A stretch of 64,000 bases of DNA from Streptomyces sp. NRRL F-6676. GTDB lineage: Bacteria > Actinomycetota > Actinomycetes > Streptomycetales > Streptomycetaceae. The stretch lies in assembly GCF_000725625.1 (NCBI RefSeq), contig NZ_JOHS01000016.1:167751-231750 (forward strand), given 5' to 3'. Every line of letters starts with the position of its first letter. Positions within the stretch are counted from its first letter, which is position 1. Positions 1 through 8,840 of this stretch are shown one piece after another. The notes below the pieces were generated by a model. It saw only the letters and a list, made by a program, of their open reading frames with translations, made no database searches and was not told the origin of the DNA. A program made the position numbers and the translations under genes.

Positions 1-1
1 C

Positions 2-1093
2 GGCAAGAACGCCAAGAACGGCAAGGCCCCCCTCGCCGAGGCCGTCCTGCTCGGCGGCAAGGCCCGCGACAAGGCCCACAAGGCCGCGCTCGCCCGGGCC
101 ACCGCCGTCGCCGAGGAGCTCAACCGCGCCCGCGACCTCGTCAACACCCCGCCGAACGACCTCACCCCGCAGGGGTTCGCCGCGCTCGCGCAGACCGCGG
201 CCAAGGAGCACGGCCTCAAGATCCAGGTGCTCGACGAGAAGGCGCTCGCCAAGGGCGGCTACGGCGGCATCCTCGGCGTCGGCGTCGGCTCCGCCGTCCC
301 GCCGCGCCTGGTGAAGCTGTCGTACACCCCGGCGAAGGGCGCCCGGACGGCCAAGCACCTGGCCTTCGTCGGCAAGGGCATCACCTACGACTCGGGCGGC
401 ATCTCGCTCAAGCCAGCCGGTCACAACGAGACGATGAAGTGCGACATGGCCGGCGCCGCCGCCGTGTTCGCCGCCGTCGTCACGGCCGCGCGGCTCGGCC
501 TCGACGTCAAGGTCACCGGCTGGCTGGCACTCGCCGAGAACATGCCCTCCGGCTCCGCCACCCGCCCGGGTGACGTGCTGCGCATGTACAGCGGCAAGAC
601 GGTGGAGGTCCTCAACACCGACGCCGAGGGGCGGCTGGTGCTCGCCGACGCGCTGTGGGCGGCCTCCGAGGAGGAGCCGGACGCGATCGTCGACGTGGCC
701 ACGCTGACCGGCGCGATGATGGTGGCGCTGGGCAGCCGCACGTTCGGTGTCATGGCCAACGACGACGCGTTCCGCTCGGCGGTGCACGAGGCGGCCGAGG
801 AGGTCGGCGAGCCGGCCTGGCCGATGCCGCTGCCGGAGCACCTGCGCAAGGCCGGTGACTCCCAGGTCGCCGACCTCTCGAACATGGGCGAGCGGATGGG
901 CGGCGGTCTGTTCGCCGGTCTCTTCCTGCGCGAGTTCGTGGGCGAGGGCATCACCTGGGCGCACCTGGACATCGCCGGTCCGGCGTTCAACGAGGGCGCG
1001 CCGTTCGGCTACACCCCCAAGGGCGGCACGGGCACGGCCGTGCGCACGCTGGTGCGGCTCGCGGAGCTGACGGCGGCGGGCGACCTGGGCTGA
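2..1093 (+). CDS. pepA: Leucyl aminopeptidase (M17), 3' part; start lies left of the window
   Basis: The frame is open from base 2 and runs to a TGA at 1091-1093, so the N-terminal domain is partly missing and about 363 codons remain. The visible part has the M17 catalytic domain: the GKGITYDSGG segment with the catalytic and metal-binding lysine, CDMAGAA with a metal-binding aspartate, and the family signature NTDAEGRL (about 611-634) carrying further metal ligands. M17 enzymes are cytosolic hexamers with two metal ions that remove N-terminal residues, preferring leucine. The family identity is secure from the signature. Substrate preference is known only from the family. A strong hairpin terminator follows directly, so pepA is probably not co-transcribed with lpd. 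Confidence 0.95.
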   Translation, partial: GKNAKNGKAPLAEAVLLGGKARDKAHKAALARATAVAEELNRARDLVNTPPNDLTPQGFAALAQTAAKEHGLKIQVLDEKALAKGGYGGILGVGVGSAVPPRLVKLSYTPAKGARTAKHLAFVGKGITYDSGGISLKPAGHNETMKCDMAGAAAVFAAVVTAARLGLDVKVTGWLALAENMPSGSATRPGDVLRMYSGKTVEVLNTDAEGRLVLADALWAASEEEPDAIVDVATLTGAMMVALGSRTFGVMANDDAFRSAVHEAAEEVGEPAWPMPLPEHLRKAGDSQVADLSNMGERMGGGLFAGLFLREFVGEGITWAHLDIAGPAFNEGAPFGYTPKGGTGTAVRTLVRLAELTAAGDLG

Positions 1094-1100
1094 GTCCCGC

Positions 1101-1145
1101 CCGCGCACGGAGGGGCCCGCCTCGTGCGGGCCCCTCCGTGCGCGG
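1101..1145 (+). terminator. Rho-independent-type hairpin after pepA
   Basis: There is a perfect 20-bp stem (1101-1120 with 1126-1145) and a 5-nt loop (CTCGT). It begins 8 bases after the pepA stop. There is no U-tract, which is usual for Streptomyces terminators. Confidence 0.85.
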
Positions 1146-1217
1146 TCACGAGTGAGTCCTCCGCACGGTCACAAGTGAGTCCCCTGCTCGGTCACAAGTG
1201 AGCGTGGGACGTCTCAC
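1143..1217. promoter_or_regulatory. Three direct repeats plus a near-palindrome upstream of lpd
   Basis: The 15-mer CGGTCAC(G/A)AGTGAG(T/C) occurs at 1143-1157, 1166-1180 and 1189-1203, with starts exactly 23 bp apart. It is followed by the near-palindrome GTGGGACGTCTCAC at 1204-1217. The block lies between the pepA terminator and the lpd start. Regular spacing upstream of a metabolic gene suggests an activator or repressor array, but I do not recognise the regulator. Confidence 0.45.
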
Positions 1218-1369
1218 ACCCCAGCCCCGCGTCTCGTACCCCGGCGACAAGTGCGAAGATGGGGCACGGCAGGACAGGGCCCCATCCGAGGGCCGAAGAA
1301 CGAGCGGCCGGACACCAGCCGTCAGCCGGTCACCGACGACCGGTGGCGCACATGCATGGAGGACGTGAC

Positions 1370-2758
1370 GTGGCGAACGACGCCAGCACCGTTTTCGACC
1401 TAGTGATCCTCGGCGGTGGTAGCGGTGGTTACGCCGCGGCCCTGCGCGGGGCGCAGCTGGGCCTGGACGTCGCCCTGATCGAGAAGGACAAGGTCGGCGG
1501 CACCTGCCTGCACCGGGGTTGCATCCCCACCAAGGCCCTGCTGCACGCGGGCGAGATCGCCGACCAGGCCCGCGAGAGCGAGGCCGTCGGCGTCAAGGCG
1601 ACCTTCGAGGGCATCGACATCGCGGGCGTCCACAAGTACAAGGACGGGGTCATCTCCGGCCTGTACAAGGGCTTGCAGGGCCTGGTCGCCTCCCGCAAGG
1701 TGACGTACATCGAGGGTGAGGGCCGGCTGTCCTCCCCGACCTCGGTGGATGTGAACGGGCAGCGGATCCAGGGCCGGCACATCCTGCTGGCGACCGGCTC
1801 CGTGCCGAAGTCGCTGCCGGGCCTGAACATCGACGGCGACCGGATCATCTCCTCCGACCACGCCCTCGTGCTGGACCGCGTGCCGAAGTCCGCGGTCATC
1901 CTGGGCGGCGGCGTCATCGGCGTCGAGTTCGCCTCCGCGTGGAAGTCCTTCGGCGTCGACGTGACGATCGTCGAGGGCCTCAAGCACCTCGTCCCGGTCG
2001 AGGACGAGAACTCCTCCAAGCTGCTGGAGCGCGCCTTCCGCAAGCGCGGCATCAAGTTCAACCTGGGCACCTTCTTCCAGAAGGCGGAGTACACCCAGGA
2101 CGGTGTCAAGGTCACCCTCGCCGACGGCAAGGAGTTCGAGGCCGAGGTCCTCCTCGTCGCCATCGGCCGCGGCCCGGTCTCGCAGGGCCTGGGCTACGAG
2201 GAGGCCGGGGTCGCCATGGACCGCGGCTACGTCCTCGTCGACGAGTACATGCGCACCAACGTGCCCACCGTCTCCGCCGTCGGCGACCTGGTCCCGACCC
2301 TCCAGCTCGCGCACGTCGGCTTCGCCGAGGGCATCCTGGTGGCGGAGCGGCTGGCCGGTCTGAAGACCGTGCCGATCGACTACGACGGTGTCCCCCGGGT
2401 GACGTACTGCCACCCCGAGGTCGCCTCCGTGGGCATCACCGAGGCCAAGGCCAAGGAGATCTACGGTGCGGACAAGGTCGTCGCCCTGAAGTACAACCTG
2501 GCGGGCAACGGCAGGAGCAAGATCCTCCAGACCTCGGGCGAGATCAAGCTCGTCCAGGTCAAGGACGGTGCGGTGGTCGGTGTCCACATGGTCGGCGACC
2601 GCATGGGCGAGCAGGTCGGCGAGGCACAGCTGATCTACAACTGGGAGGCGCTGCCGGCCGAGGTGGCCCAGCTCATCCACGCCCACCCGACGCAGAGCGA
2701 GGCACTCGGCGAGGCCCACCTGGCCCTGGCCGGCAAGCCGCTGCACGCCCACGACTGA
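1370..2758 (+). CDS. lpdA: Dihydrolipoamide dehydrogenase (E3 of 2-oxoacid dehydrogenase complexes)
   Basis: This cytosolic FAD disulfide oxidoreductase reoxidises dihydrolipoyl groups on E2 and passes electrons to NAD. The GTG at 1370 was chosen because GGAGG lies about 8 bases before it and it gives 462 residues, the usual family length. Earlier in-frame starts would add a tail unlike the family. Visible are the FAD motif GGGSGG (residues 15-20), the redox-active pair C46 and C51 in GGTCLHRGC, the NAD motif GGGVIG (179-184) and the C-terminal HPTQSE with catalytic H439 and E444. The E2 gene starts 56 bp downstream, so the two are probably one operon. Streptomyces can carry more than one lpd. 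Its location beside E2 and aceE points to service in the pyruvate complex. Confidence 0.95.
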   Translation: MANDASTVFDLVILGGGSGGYAAALRGAQLGLDVALIEKDKVGGTCLHRGCIPTKALLHAGEIADQARESEAVGVKATFEGIDIAGVHKYKDGVISGLYKGLQGLVASRKVTYIEGEGRLSSPTSVDVNGQRIQGRHILLATGSVPKSLPGLNIDGDRIISSDHALVLDRVPKSAVILGGGVIGVEFASAWKSFGVDVTIVEGLKHLVPVEDENSSKLLERAFRKRGIKFNLGTFFQKAEYTQDGVKVTLADGKEFEAEVLLVAIGRGPVSQGLGYEEAGVAMDRGYVLVDEYMRTNVPTVSAVGDLVPTLQLAHVGFAEGILVAERLAGLKTVPIDYDGVPRVTYCHPEVASVGITEAKAKEIYGADKVVALKYNLAGNGRSKILQTSGEIKLVQVKDGAVVGVHMVGDRMGEQVGEAQLIYNWEALPAEVAQLIHAHPTQSEALGEAHLALAGKPLHAHD

Positions 2759-2814
2759 CCCCCTCGGTCGACGACAACAGACTTCCGCACTTCCGTTAAG
2801 GAGCAACCGAAACC

Positions 2815-4632
2815 ATGGCGGTTTCCGTAACCCTTCCGGCGCTCGGTGAGAGCGTCACCGAGGGCACTGTCACCCGCTGGCTGAAGGCCGAGGGCGAGCG
2901 CGTCGAGGCCGACGAGCCGCTGCTCGAGGTGTCGACCGACAAGGTCGACACCGAGATCCCCTCGCCGGCCGCCGGTGTGCTGTCCTCCATCAAGGTCGCC
3001 GAGGACGAGACGGTCGAGGTCGGCGCCGAGCTGGCCGTCATCGACGACGGCTCCGGCGCCCCCGCGGCGGCCCCCGCGCCCGCCGCCGAGCCCGAGCCGC
3101 AGCCCGAGCCCGAGCCGGCGCCCCAGCCGGCCGCGGCCGCCCCCTCCACCGAGCAGGCCGCGCCCGCCCCGGCCCCGACCCCCGAGGCCGCCGCCGGCGG
3201 CGGTTCCGCCGAGGGCACCGACGTGGTGCTGCCGGCGCTCGGCGAGTCGGTCACCGAGGGCACGGTGACCCGCTGGCTGAAGGAGGTCGGCGAGTCCGTC
3301 GAGGCCGACGAGCCGCTGCTCGAGGTCTCCACCGACAAGGTCGACACCGAGATCCCGGCGCCCGCCTCCGGCGTGCTGCTCAAGATCGTGGTCGGCGAGG
3401 ACGAGACGGCCGAGGTCGGCGCGAAGCTGGCCGTCATCGGTCAGCCGGGTGCCGCCCCGGCGGCGGCTCCGGCCGCCCCCGCCGCCCCGGCCCAGCCCGA
3501 GCCCACCCCGGCGCCCGCGCCGACTCCGGCTCCGGCTCCTGCCCCGGCCCCGGCCCCGCAGGCCGCCGCCCCGGCGCCCGCCCCGCAGGCGCCGACCGCC
3601 CCGGCCCCGCAGGTCCAGGAGACCCCGGCCCCCGCGCCGGTCCCGGCCGCTCCGGCGCCGGCTCCCGCCCCGGCTCCGGCTCCGGCCGCGACCGCCGGTG
3701 GCGACGGCGCCTACGTGACCCCGCTGGTGCGCAAGCTCGCCGCCGAGAACGGCGTCGACCTGGGCTCCGTCAAGGGCACCGGCGTCGGCGGCCGGATCCG
3801 CAAGCAGGACGTCATCGCCGCCGCCGAGGCCGCGAAGGCCGCCGCCCCGGCGCCGGCCGCCGCTGCCGCCCCGTCGACCGCGAAGAAGGCCCCGAAGCTC
3901 GAGGTCTCCCCGCTGCGCGGCCAGACCGTGAAGATGCCGCGGATCCGCAAGGTCATCGGCGACAACATGGTCAAGGCCCTGCACGAGCAGGCCCAGCTGT
4001 CCTCGGTGGTCGAGGTCGACGTCACCCGGCTGATGCGGCTGCGCGCCCAGGCGAAGGACTCCTTCGCGGCGCGCGAGGGCGTCAAGCTCTCCCCGATGCC
4101 GTTCTTCGTCAAGGCGGCGGCCCAGGCGCTGAAGGCCCACCCGGTCATCAACGCCAAGATCAACGAGGCCGAGGGGACCATCACCTACTTCGACTCCGAG
4201 AACCTCGGAATCGCGGTGGACTCCGAGAAGGGCCTGATGACCCCGGTCATCAAGCACGCGGGCGACCTCAACATCGCCGGTATCGCCAAGGCCACCGCCG
4301 AGCTCGCGGGCAAGGTCCGGGCCAACAAGATCACCCCGGACGAGCTGTCCGGCGCGACCTTCACCATCTCCAACACCGGCTCGCGCGGCGCGCTGTTCGA
4401 CACGATCATCGTGCCGCCGGGTCAGGTCGCCATCCTCGGCATCGGCGCCACCGTCAAGCGCCCCGCCGTCATCGAGACGGAGGAGGGTACGGTCATCGGC
4501 GTCCGCGACATGACGTACCTGACGCTGTCCTACGACCACCGTCTGGTGGACGGCGCCGACGCGGCCCGTTACCTGACCGCGGTCAAGGCGATCCTGGAGG
4601 CGGGCGAGTTCGAGGTCGAGCTGGGCCTCTGA
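2815..4632 (+). CDS. sucB: 2-oxoacid dehydrogenase E2 acyltransferase with two lipoyl domains
   Basis: This is the core acyltransferase of a pyruvate and/or 2-oxoglutarate dehydrogenase complex. Domains in order: lipoyl domain 1 (about 3-77, lipoylated K43 in STDKVD), an Ala/Pro/Glu-rich linker, lipoyl domain 2 (about 137-210, K175), a second very long Ala/Pro linker (about 215-297), a peripheral-subunit-binding domain (about 300-335, from [10 protein letters not shown]) and the catalytic domain (about 370-605) with DHRLVDG, where H575 and D579 are catalytic. The ATG follows AAGGAG at about 2799. Annotators usually name this sucB. In actinobacteria, however, one such E2 generally works with AceE, while the 2-oxoglutarate enzyme carries its own E2-like domain, so the nearby aceE favours an E2p role. 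The symbol is therefore provisional. Confidence 0.9.
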   Translation: MAVSVTLPALGESVTEGTVTRWLKAEGERVEADEPLLEVSTDKVDTEIPSPAAGVLSSIKVAEDETVEVGAELAVIDDGSGAPAAAPAPAAEPEPQPEPEPAPQPAAAAPSTEQAAPAPAPTPEAAAGGGSAEGTDVVLPALGESVTEGTVTRWLKEVGESVEADEPLLEVSTDKVDTEIPAPASGVLLKIVVGEDETAEVGAKLAVIGQPGAAPAAAPAAPAAPAQPEPTPAPAPTPAPAPAPAPAPQAAAPAPAPQAPTAPAPQVQETPAPAPVPAAPAPAPAPAPAPAATAGGDGAYVTPLVRKLAAENGVDLGSVKGTGVGGRIRKQDVIAAAEAAKAAAPAPAAAAAPSTAKKAPKLEVSPLRGQTVKMPRIRKVIGDNMVKALHEQAQLSSVVEVDVTRLMRLRAQAKDSFAAREGVKLSPMPFFVKAAAQALKAHPVINAKINEAEGTITYFDSENLGIAVDSEKGLMTPVIKHAGDLNIAGIAKATAELAGKVRANKITPDELSGATFTISNTGSRGALFDTIIVPPGQVAILGIGATVKRPAVIETEEGTVIGVRDMTYLTLSYDHRLVDGADAARYLTAVKAILEAGEFEVELGL

Positions 4633-4655
4633 CCCCCACGCCAGATCGGTGCACA

Positions 4656-4693
4656 CGGTGCCCCCGCCCGGAACCCTCCGGGCGGGGGCACCG
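4656..4693 (+). terminator. Hairpin terminator after the E2 gene
   Basis: A perfect 16-bp stem (4656-4671 with 4678-4693) with a 6-nt loop begins 23 bases after the stop codon. It separates the lpd-E2 unit from the GntR gene. Confidence 0.85.
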
Positions 4694-4803
4694 TCGTTGT
4701 TCCCGGCGCCGTCCACCTCGTTGCATGTGGCAACGGCGTGTGCGTCTCGTCTCACCTGCGGGTGAGCGCCCCCGTGCGCCCTTCCGCGCGGCGCCTACGG
4801 CCT

Positions 4804-4822
4804 TATTGTCTAAACGTCAAAC
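4804..4822. promoter_or_regulatory. Possible GntR-type operator in the gntR promoter
   Basis: TTGTCTAAACGTCAA lies about 55 bases before the start codon. It has imperfect dyad symmetry (TTGtc/gtCAA) around an AT-rich centre in otherwise GC-rich DNA. GntR/FCD proteins often bind short TNGT-N3-ACNA-like dyads and often repress themselves. This is a suggestion only. Confidence 0.25.
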
Positions 4823-4876
4823 GCCCCGGGGGCCCGACGGTCCTGTCCGGGCCGTCCAGCAACCTACGGAGCCCTC

Positions 4877-5500
4877 ATGACCGCGCCCGTCGTCCACTCG
4901 CTGCGCGAACAGATCCGCGAGCACATCGTGGAGGGGATCGTCAGCGGGCGCTGGAAGCCGGGCGAGCGGATCGTGGAGCGGCGGATCGCCACGGAGCTGG
5001 AGGTCAGCCAGACTCCCGTGCGGGAGGCGCTGCGGGAGCTGGAGTCGCTGCGGCTGATCGAGTCCGCGCCGAACAAGGGCGTCCGGGTGCGGAACCTGAC
5101 GGCGGCGGACCTGGAGGAGAGCTACCCCGTACGGGCCGGCCTGGAGGCGATCGCCGCGGAGCTGGCGGCGGAGCGGCTGGCGCTGGACTGCTCGGCCCTC
5201 GAGCCGCATGTCGCCGCGCTGTACGCGGCCGACCGGATGGCGGACGGCACGGGGCAGGTGCGGCACACGGTCGGCTTCCACCGTGAGCTGGTGCGGGCGG
5301 CCGGCAACAAGGTGCTGCTGCACACGTGGGAGGGGCTGGGCATCGAGGTGTTCACGGCACTGTCGATACGGTGGCTGGGGACGGTGCAGCAGTCGTACGC
5401 GGAGGAGCACGAGGAGCTGGTCGCGGCGTTCCGCCGCCGGGATCCGCGGATCGCGGACCTGGTCAAGTCCCACGTGCTGGGCTGCGCGCCGAGGGCCTGA
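4877..5500 (+). CDS. GntR-family transcriptional regulator, FCD (FadR-type) subfamily
   Basis: The product is a 207-residue cytosolic DNA-binding protein. Residues about 8-75 form the GntR winged helix (SLREQIREHIVEG ... PGERIVERRIA ... SQTPVREALRELE). Residues about 80-200 form the all-helical FCD ligand domain, with the usual metal or ligand histidines visible (FHREL, HEELVAAF). The ATG has GGAG 7 bases upstream. It stands between the lpd-E2 unit and aceE in the same direction, so it may sense a carboxylic acid and control pyruvate dehydrogenase. A palindrome in the aceE promoter is an obvious candidate target. The ligand is not predictable from the sequence. Confidence 0.9.
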   Translation: MTAPVVHSLREQIREHIVEGIVSGRWKPGERIVERRIATELEVSQTPVREALRELESLRLIESAPNKGVRVRNLTAADLEESYPVRAGLEAIAAELAAERLALDCSALEPHVAALYAADRMADGTGQVRHTVGFHRELVRAAGNKVLLHTWEGLGIEVFTALSIRWLGTVQQSYAEEHEELVAAFRRRDPRIADLVKSHVLGCAPRA

Positions 5501-5890
5501 CCTGGGGGCACGTTGTCGGCTGCGGGTGGGTGGGGGCCGCGATCAGCCACAATCCACCCGCACCCGCCGACGAACCCCACCCCCCGAATTCTCCCGCGCA
5601 ACCGCACGCAGGCCGAGCGAACCCCCCTCACCTGCGTAAACCCCCGGAGGGAACCGTCACCCCGTGCCACCGTCGGAGACACCCCGTGCCGACTTTCTCG
5701 TAATCAAGATATTTTGCCCCTCAACCCTTTGATCGATCATCGATCAGGGAGTTACAGTCCTCGTTGGGCCGCGCGGCGAAAGCGCATGGTGTCACAACAC
5801 CGAAAGCCCACCGCCCTGTCCTGCCAAAGACCAAGGGCACCCGAACCCTTACCGATGAGGGAACCCCCTTCGACTGAGGAAGGCGGCGAC
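5501..5890. other. 390-bp gene-free region upstream of aceE
   Basis: The left part (about 5507-5585) resembles the dispersed intergenic repeat seen again near 16.5 kb, sharing CGTTGTCGGCTG and CACCCGCACCCGCC. The right part is AT-richer and holds the aceE promoter with its palindrome (5729-5758), then a leader of about 130 nt before the ATG. No credible gene was found; long open frames here are upstream extensions of aceE or shadows. Confidence 0.6.
5729..5758 (+). promoter_or_regulatory. aceE promoter with 17-bp palindromic operator
   Basis: The perfect dyad TGATCGA-TCA-TCGATCA (5730-5746) overlaps a plausible -35 TTGATC (5729-5734) and the spacer. A -10-like TACAGT (5753-5758) lies 18 bp from the -35. 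This geometry is typical of repression by promoter occlusion. The adjacent GntR/FCD gene is the natural candidate regulator, but that is inference. Confidence 0.6.
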
Positions 5891-8593
5891 ATGACCGACC
5901 CCAACGCCATCCAGCCGAGCGCGCTCGACCAGCTCCCGGACCGGGACCCGGAGGAGACCGCCGAATGGCAGGCCTCCCTGGACGCCGTCACGGAGGCGGC
6001 CGGCCCGCACCGTGCGGCCTATCTGATGCGTCGCACCCTGGAGCGCGCCGAGGGAGCCGGCGTCCCGCTGCCGCAGCTCCTCGAGACGGACTACGTCAAC
6101 ACCATCCCCACCGCCGCCGAACCCGCCGTGGACGGCGACGAGGCGCTGGAGCAGCGGATCACCGCGTGGAACCGCTGGAACGCGGCCGCGATGGTGACCC
6201 GCGGCAGCAAGTACGGCGTCGGCGGCCACATCGCCACCTTCGCCTCGGCCGCCTGGCTGTACGAGACCGGCTTCAACCACTTCTTCCACGGCAAGGAGGG
6301 CGACGGCTCCGGCGACCAGCTGTACATCCAGGGCCACGCCTCCCCCGGCATCTACGCCCGTGCCTTCCTGGACGGACGGCTCAGCGAGACGCAGCTGGAC
6401 AACTTCCGCCGCGAGGCCGGCGGCAACGGTCTGCCCTCGTACCCGCACCCGCGCCGGCTGCCCTGGCTGTGGGAGTTCCCCACCGTCTCCATGGGCCTCG
6501 GCCCGATCTCCGCGATCTACCAGGCGCGGTTCAACCGCTATCTGACCAGCCGCGGCATCAAGGACCTGAGCAACTCCCACGTCTGGGCGTTCCTCGGCGA
6601 CGGCGAGATGGACGAGCCGGAGTCCACCACCGCGCTCACCCTCGCCTCCCGCGAGGGCCTGGACAACCTGACCTTCGTCATCAACTGCAACTTGCAGCGG
6701 CTCGACGGTCCGGTGCGCGCCAACTTCAAGATCGTGCAGGAGCTGGAGTCCCTCTTCCGGGGCGCCGGCTGGAACGTGATCAAGACCCTCTGGGGCACCG
6801 CCTGGGACGAGCTGTTCCGCCTGGACACCACGGGCGCCCTGGTCCGCCGGCTCCGCGAGGTACCGGACGCGCAGGTGCAGACGTACCAGACGCGCGACGC
6901 CGCCTACATCCGCGAGGACTTCTTCGGCAAGGACCCGGCGCTCGTCGAGATGGCGAAGCTGCTGAGCGACGACAAGATCGTCGAGTGTTTCCAGTTCTCG
7001 CGCGGCGGCCACGAGGCCCGCAAGGTCTACGCCGCGTACCGGGCGGCCCTCGCGCACAAGGGCGCGCCGACGGTGATCCTGGCCCAGACAGTCAAGGGCC
7101 ACACCCTCGGTGACGGCTTCGCGTCGAAGAACGCCAACCACCAGATGAAGAAGCTGACGGTCGAGCAGTTCAAGGACATGCGCGACCGCCTGGAGCTGCC
7201 GATCTCGGACGCGCAGTTCGTCGACGGCGTGGTCCCCTACGGCCACCCCGGCGCCGACGCCCCCGAGGTCCGCTACCTCCAGGAGCGCCGCGCGGCCCTC
7301 GGCGGCCCGGCCCCCTCCCGCCGGGTGCACCCGGTCGCGCCGCTGCCGATGCCGGCCGACAAGGCGTTCACCGCGTTCGACAAGGGCTCCGGCTCGCAGT
7401 CCGTCGCCACGACGATGGCCTTCGTCCGCCTGGTCAAGGACCTCGTCCGCGACAAGGAGACCGGCAAGCGCTGGGTGCCGATCGTCCCCGACGAGGCGCG
7501 CACCTTCGGCATGGAGAGCCTCTTCCCGTCCCTGGGCATCTACTCGCCCAAGGGCCAGACGTACGAGCCGGTCGACCGCGACCAGCTCATGTACTACAAG
7601 GAAGCGAAGAACGGCCAGATCTTCAACGAGGGGATCACCGAGGCCGGCGCCATGGCCGAGTTCATCGCCGCCTCGACGTCGTACGCGACGCACAGCGAGA
7701 CGATGATCCCGTTCTACATCTACTACTCGATGTTCGGCTGGCAGCGCACCGGCGACCAGATGTGGCAGCTCGGCGACCAGCTCGGCCGCGGCTTCCTCGT
7801 CGGCGCCACGGCCGGCCGGACGACGCTGACGGGCGAGGGCCTCCAGCACGCCGACGGTCACTCGCCGGCGATCGCCGCGACCAACCCGGCGGCGCTGACG
7901 TACGACCCCGCGTTCGCGTACGAGCTCGGCGTCATCGTCAAGGACGGTATGCGCCGGATGTTCGGCGAGGCGGCGCCGGGTGAGGACCCGAACGTCTTCT
8001 ACTACCTCACCGTCTACAACGAGCCGCTGCCGCAGCCCGCGAAGCCGGCGACGCCCGGCATCGACGAGGGCATCGTCAAGGGCCTGTACCGCTTCAACAC
8101 GGCGGAGTCGGCGGGGCTGACCACGGTCGCCAACGCGCCGCGGCTCCAGCTGCTCGGCTCGGGCACGGCGATCCACTGGACGCTGAAGGCGCAGCGGCTG
8201 CTCGCCGAGGAGTGGGGTGTCGCGGCGGACGTGTGGTCCGCGACGTCCTGGACCGAGCTGCGGCGTGACGCGATGGAGGCGGACGCGGCGCTGCTGCGGG
8301 GCGAGGAGCGGGTGCCGTTCGTACGGCGGGCGCTGCACGGGGCGCAGGGTCCCGTGCTGGCGGTCTCCGACTACATGCGGCAGGTGCCGGACCAGATCGC
8401 GCAGTGGGTCGAGCAGGACTGGGCGTCGCTGGGGGCGGACGGGTTCGGCCTCTCCGACACCCGTGAGGCCGCGCGTCGTCACTTCGGCGTCGACGCGGAG
8501 TCGATCGTCGTCGCCGCGCTGGCGCACCTCGCGCGCCGGGGCGAGGTCAAGGCCACGGCGGTGAAGGAAGCGCGCGAGCGGTACGGGTTGTAG
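5891..8593 (+). CDS. aceE: Pyruvate dehydrogenase E1 component, homodimeric type
   Basis: This thiamine-diphosphate enzyme decarboxylates pyruvate and reductively acetylates the lipoyl groups of E2. The ATG at 5891 follows GAGGAAGGCGG and gives 900 residues, normal for single-chain AceE; upstream in-frame codons would add an unrelated tail. The ThDP-binding signature GDGEMDE (from residue 236) ... NCNLQ (from residue 265) is clear. It is followed by the transketolase-like PYR region and C-terminal domain, ending in a helical VVAALAHLARRGEVK tail. It has its own promoter and palindrome, and lies downstream of lpd, E2 and gntR in the same direction. It is followed by a strong hairpin in a dispersed repeat. 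Confidence 0.97.
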   Translation: MTDPNAIQPSALDQLPDRDPEETAEWQASLDAVTEAAGPHRAAYLMRRTLERAEGAGVPLPQLLETDYVNTIPTAAEPAVDGDEALEQRITAWNRWNAAAMVTRGSKYGVGGHIATFASAAWLYETGFNHFFHGKEGDGSGDQLYIQGHASPGIYARAFLDGRLSETQLDNFRREAGGNGLPSYPHPRRLPWLWEFPTVSMGLGPISAIYQARFNRYLTSRGIKDLSNSHVWAFLGDGEMDEPESTTALTLASREGLDNLTFVINCNLQRLDGPVRANFKIVQELESLFRGAGWNVIKTLWGTAWDELFRLDTTGALVRRLREVPDAQVQTYQTRDAAYIREDFFGKDPALVEMAKLLSDDKIVECFQFSRGGHEARKVYAAYRAALAHKGAPTVILAQTVKGHTLGDGFASKNANHQMKKLTVEQFKDMRDRLELPISDAQFVDGVVPYGHPGADAPEVRYLQERRAALGGPAPSRRVHPVAPLPMPADKAFTAFDKGSGSQSVATTMAFVRLVKDLVRDKETGKRWVPIVPDEARTFGMESLFPSLGIYSPKGQTYEPVDRDQLMYYKEAKNGQIFNEGITEAGAMAEFIAASTSYATHSETMIPFYIYYSMFGWQRTGDQMWQLGDQLGRGFLVGATAGRTTLTGEGLQHADGHSPAIAATNPAALTYDPAFAYELGVIVKDGMRRMFGEAAPGEDPNVFYYLTVYNEPLPQPAKPATPGIDEGIVKGLYRFNTAESAGLTTVANAPRLQLLGSGTAIHWTLKAQRLLAEEWGVAADVWSATSWTELRRDAMEADAALLRGEERVPFVRRALHGAQGPVLAVSDYMRQVPDQIAQWVEQDWASLGADGFGLSDTREAARRHFGVDAESIVVAALAHLARRGEVKATAVKEARERYGL

Positions 8594-8608
8594 TTCGACG
8601 GGGGGTGG

Positions 8609-8811
8609 GGGCGGCCGGGGCGGTTTTCTTCGCCCCCGCCGCCCGTACCCTTCCCGTCCTCAAGGGGCTCCGCCCCTTTGACCCCGTTTGCGCAGTTCCC
8701 CGCGCCCCTATTCAGGGGCGCGGGGAACTGCGCGATCTTTCGGGGGTCCGGGGGCTTGCCCCCGGGGTCGGGACGGGTAGGGGCGGCGGGGGCGAGGAAA
8801 AGCGGCCGCAA
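8609..8811. repeat. Long quasi-palindromic intergenic repeat after aceE (dispersed family)
   Basis: The left half (GGGGCGGTTTTCTTCGCCCC ...) and the right half read as imperfect reverse complements around a centre near 8711. At the core is a perfect 20-bp stem. The left half contains AAGGGGCTCCGCCCCTT and the GCGCAGTTCCCC element. Related modules recur at about 16.3-16.5, 25.74-25.83 and 38.99-39.05 kb, mostly just downstream of genes. Confidence 0.75.
8690..8733. terminator. Core hairpin of the repeat after aceE
   Basis: A perfect 20-bp stem (8690-8709 with 8714-8733) and a 4-nt loop (ATTC) lie about 100 bases after the aceE stop. It is probably the aceE terminator and may act on both strands. 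Confidence 0.75.
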
Positions 8812-8840
8812 CCCATCCCCACCCGCGCCAAAATGAACCC

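Noticed and set aside
1400..2806. Long open frame opposite lpd (and similar long frames opposite aceE, sucB, glnA and pulA)
   Set aside because: High GC leaves antisense frames open. These translate to low-complexity Arg/Ala/Gly/Asp-Val mixtures and have no domain or start signal.
5513..5890. N-terminal extension of aceE
   Set aside because: It runs through the promoter and palindrome and lacks family similarity; ATG 5891 has a clear ribosome site and gives the normal length.
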